In this document: positions 5,767 through 6,605 of the stretch, one piece after another
Numbering within the stretch: the stretch's first letter is position 1
Layout of the letters: each line of letters begins with the position of its first letter
Assembly (NCBI GenBank): GCA_964655195.1
Contig: CAZZLK010000075.1
Span: 1-6,605 of the forward strand
Origin: DUMJ01 sp964655195
GTDB taxonomy: Bacteria; DUMJ01
DNA length: 6,605 nucleotides
Direction: 5' to 3'
Program-made: the position numbers and the translations under genes
Notes under the pieces: generated by a model
Databases searched by the model: none
Seen by the model: only the letters and a program-made list of their open reading frames with translations
What the model was told of the DNA's origin: nothing

Positions 5767-6605
5767 ATGAGTAGGATCTATCGTATTGGAGTGATAGGAT
5801 TTGCCCATATGCATATAACATCATTAATTGACTATTTCTTAGAACTATCAAATATCGATTGGGTAGCATGTGCTGATACTGTTCCGGAGGTCCCATCTAT
5901 CTCATCTGAACCAGGGACACGCAGGGCTAATCTGCAGTATGCTGTAGAAAAGACGGGAATGAAGGCCTACGAAGATTACAGGGAGATGCTAGAAAGAGAA
6001 GACCTGGACATTGTCCTTTTCTGCCCAGAAAATGCTAGACATGGGGAAGTAGCCGAAGCTATTGCCAAAAAGAAAGTACTTATGATGATAACAGAAAAGC
6101 CTATGGCAAGCAGTTTATCGGAGGCTCTTAGGATGGTCCGGTCTGCTAATTACAATGACGTAGAACTGGTAGTCAACTGGCCAACCACCTGGTCTCCAGC
6201 CATAAGAAAGGTAAAGGAACTCATAGATACTGATGAGATAGGTGCAGTATGGCAGGTTAAGTGGAGAAATGGAGCTTCGATGGGTCCTTTGGCATACGGA
6301 CAGAAGATAACCGATTGGGAAAAAGGGCAGGAATGGTGGCATCAGGAAAGGGCAGGTGGAGGAGCCCTCTTAGACTACTGTTGTTATGGTGCCTGTCTGG
6401 CTAGATGGTTTTTAGGAGAACCTGCAACATCTGCCTTTGGGATCAGAGCAAATTTTACCAGTCATTATGGAGATGCAGATGATAATGCAGTTATCCTTGT
6501 AAGATTTCCCTCCAGTATGGCTATCCTAGAAGCTACCTGGAGCACTGTAAACACAGGGATACCAAGCGGGCCTATAGTGTATGGAACAACAGGGACTATT
6601 GTGGT
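5767..6605 (+). CDS. Gfo/Idh/MocA family oxidoreductase, Tyr-type, 3'-truncated by window edge
   Basis: This gene runs off the right edge. The 279 visible codons are open, and the family usually has about 340-400 residues. It begins MSRIYRIGVIGFAHMH; the nucleotide-binding turn is G-F-A-H-M-H (11-16) rather than G-x-G-x-x-A, a variant I associate with one branch of the family. Cys86-Pro87-Glu88-Asn89 with His92 replaces the usual 'TP...H' strand end. The EKP motif is intact (110-112, Lys111). The active-site helix reads DYCCYGACLARWFLGEP (203-219), so the catalytic pair is Asp203 and Tyr207, with Tyr where the neighbouring gene's protein has His. Glucose-fructose oxidoreductase and its relatives also use a Tyr there. 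DADDNAVILVRF (about 235-246) matches the conserved C-terminal-domain strand. It is clearly not a recent duplicate of the preceding gene. It lies 14 nt after it, so the two are probably expressed together. The substrate is unknown. Confidence 0.9.
   Translation, partial: MSRIYRIGVIGFAHMHITSLIDYFLELSNIDWVACADTVPEVPSISSEPGTRRANLQYAVEKTGMKAYEDYREMLEREDLDIVLFCPENARHGEVAEAIAKKKVLMMITEKPMASSLSEALRMVRSANYNDVELVVNWPTTWSPAIRKVKELIDTDEIGAVWQVKWRNGASMGPLAYGQKITDWEKGQEWWHQERAGGGALLDYCCYGACLARWFLGEPATSAFGIRANFTSHYGDADDNAVILVRFPSSMAILEATWSTVNTGIPSGPIVYGTTGTIV

Noticed and set aside
6115..6342. Minus-strand ORF inside the second oxidoreductase gene
   Set aside because: It is a shadow of the truncated plus-strand gene, which carries clear family motifs across the same region.
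4682..6605. The two oxidoreductase genes as a recent tandem duplication
   Set aside because: Their nucleotide-binding turns, lysine motifs, active-site helices and overall sequences differ strongly, so they are distant members of one superfamily.

Overview
The window is one co-directional (+ strand) gene block, probably a single operon. It holds a nearly complete ABC importer of the dipeptide/oligopeptide/nickel (Dpp/Opp) class, followed by two NAD(P)-dependent oxidoreductases of the Gfo/Idh/MocA family. The order is: C-terminal part of a family-5 solute-binding protein (cut by the left edge), DppB-like permease, DppC-like permease, DppD-like ATPase, DppF-like ATPase, complete Gfo/Idh/MocA protein, and a second, clearly different Gfo/Idh/MocA protein cut by the right edge.

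Layout. The solute-binding protein is separated from the first permease by 81 nt. That gap carries a strong 14-bp stem-loop without a U-tract, which I read as an mRNA-stabilising or attenuating element. From the first permease onward the genes are packed with 1, 2, 0, 9 and 14 nt between them, and each is preceded by a Shine-Dalgarno sequence. No stretch over 300 nt lacks a gene, and I see no RNA genes, mobile elements, CRISPR arrays or integration sites.

How the genes fit together. The binding protein captures a solute outside the membrane, the two permeases form the channel, and the two ATPases drive uptake. Sequence alone does not say whether the solute is a peptide or a saccharide. Dpp/Opp-class importers include many that carry oligosaccharides, particularly in thermophiles. 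The tightly linked Gfo/Idh/MocA pair, a family that mostly oxidises or reduces sugars, cyclitols and their derivatives, makes a carbohydrate substrate the better guess here. The two oxidoreductases have different catalytic signatures (K-D-H and K-D-Y), so they probably act on different substrates or at different steps.

Organism. Judged by eye, G+C is around 40-43%, AGA/AGG arginine and ATA isoleucine codons are common, and strong Shine-Dalgarno sites precede every visible start. Five of six stop codons are TAG and none is TGA. This is compatible with an anaerobic and/or thermophilic bacterial lineage, but no phylogenetic marker is present and even the domain (bacterial or archaeal) is not proven.

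Novelty. Nothing here is clearly a new kind of system. The points most worth checking are the stem-loop, the unlike oxidoreductase pair beside a Dpp/Opp-type importer, and the four-cysteine tails on both ATPases.
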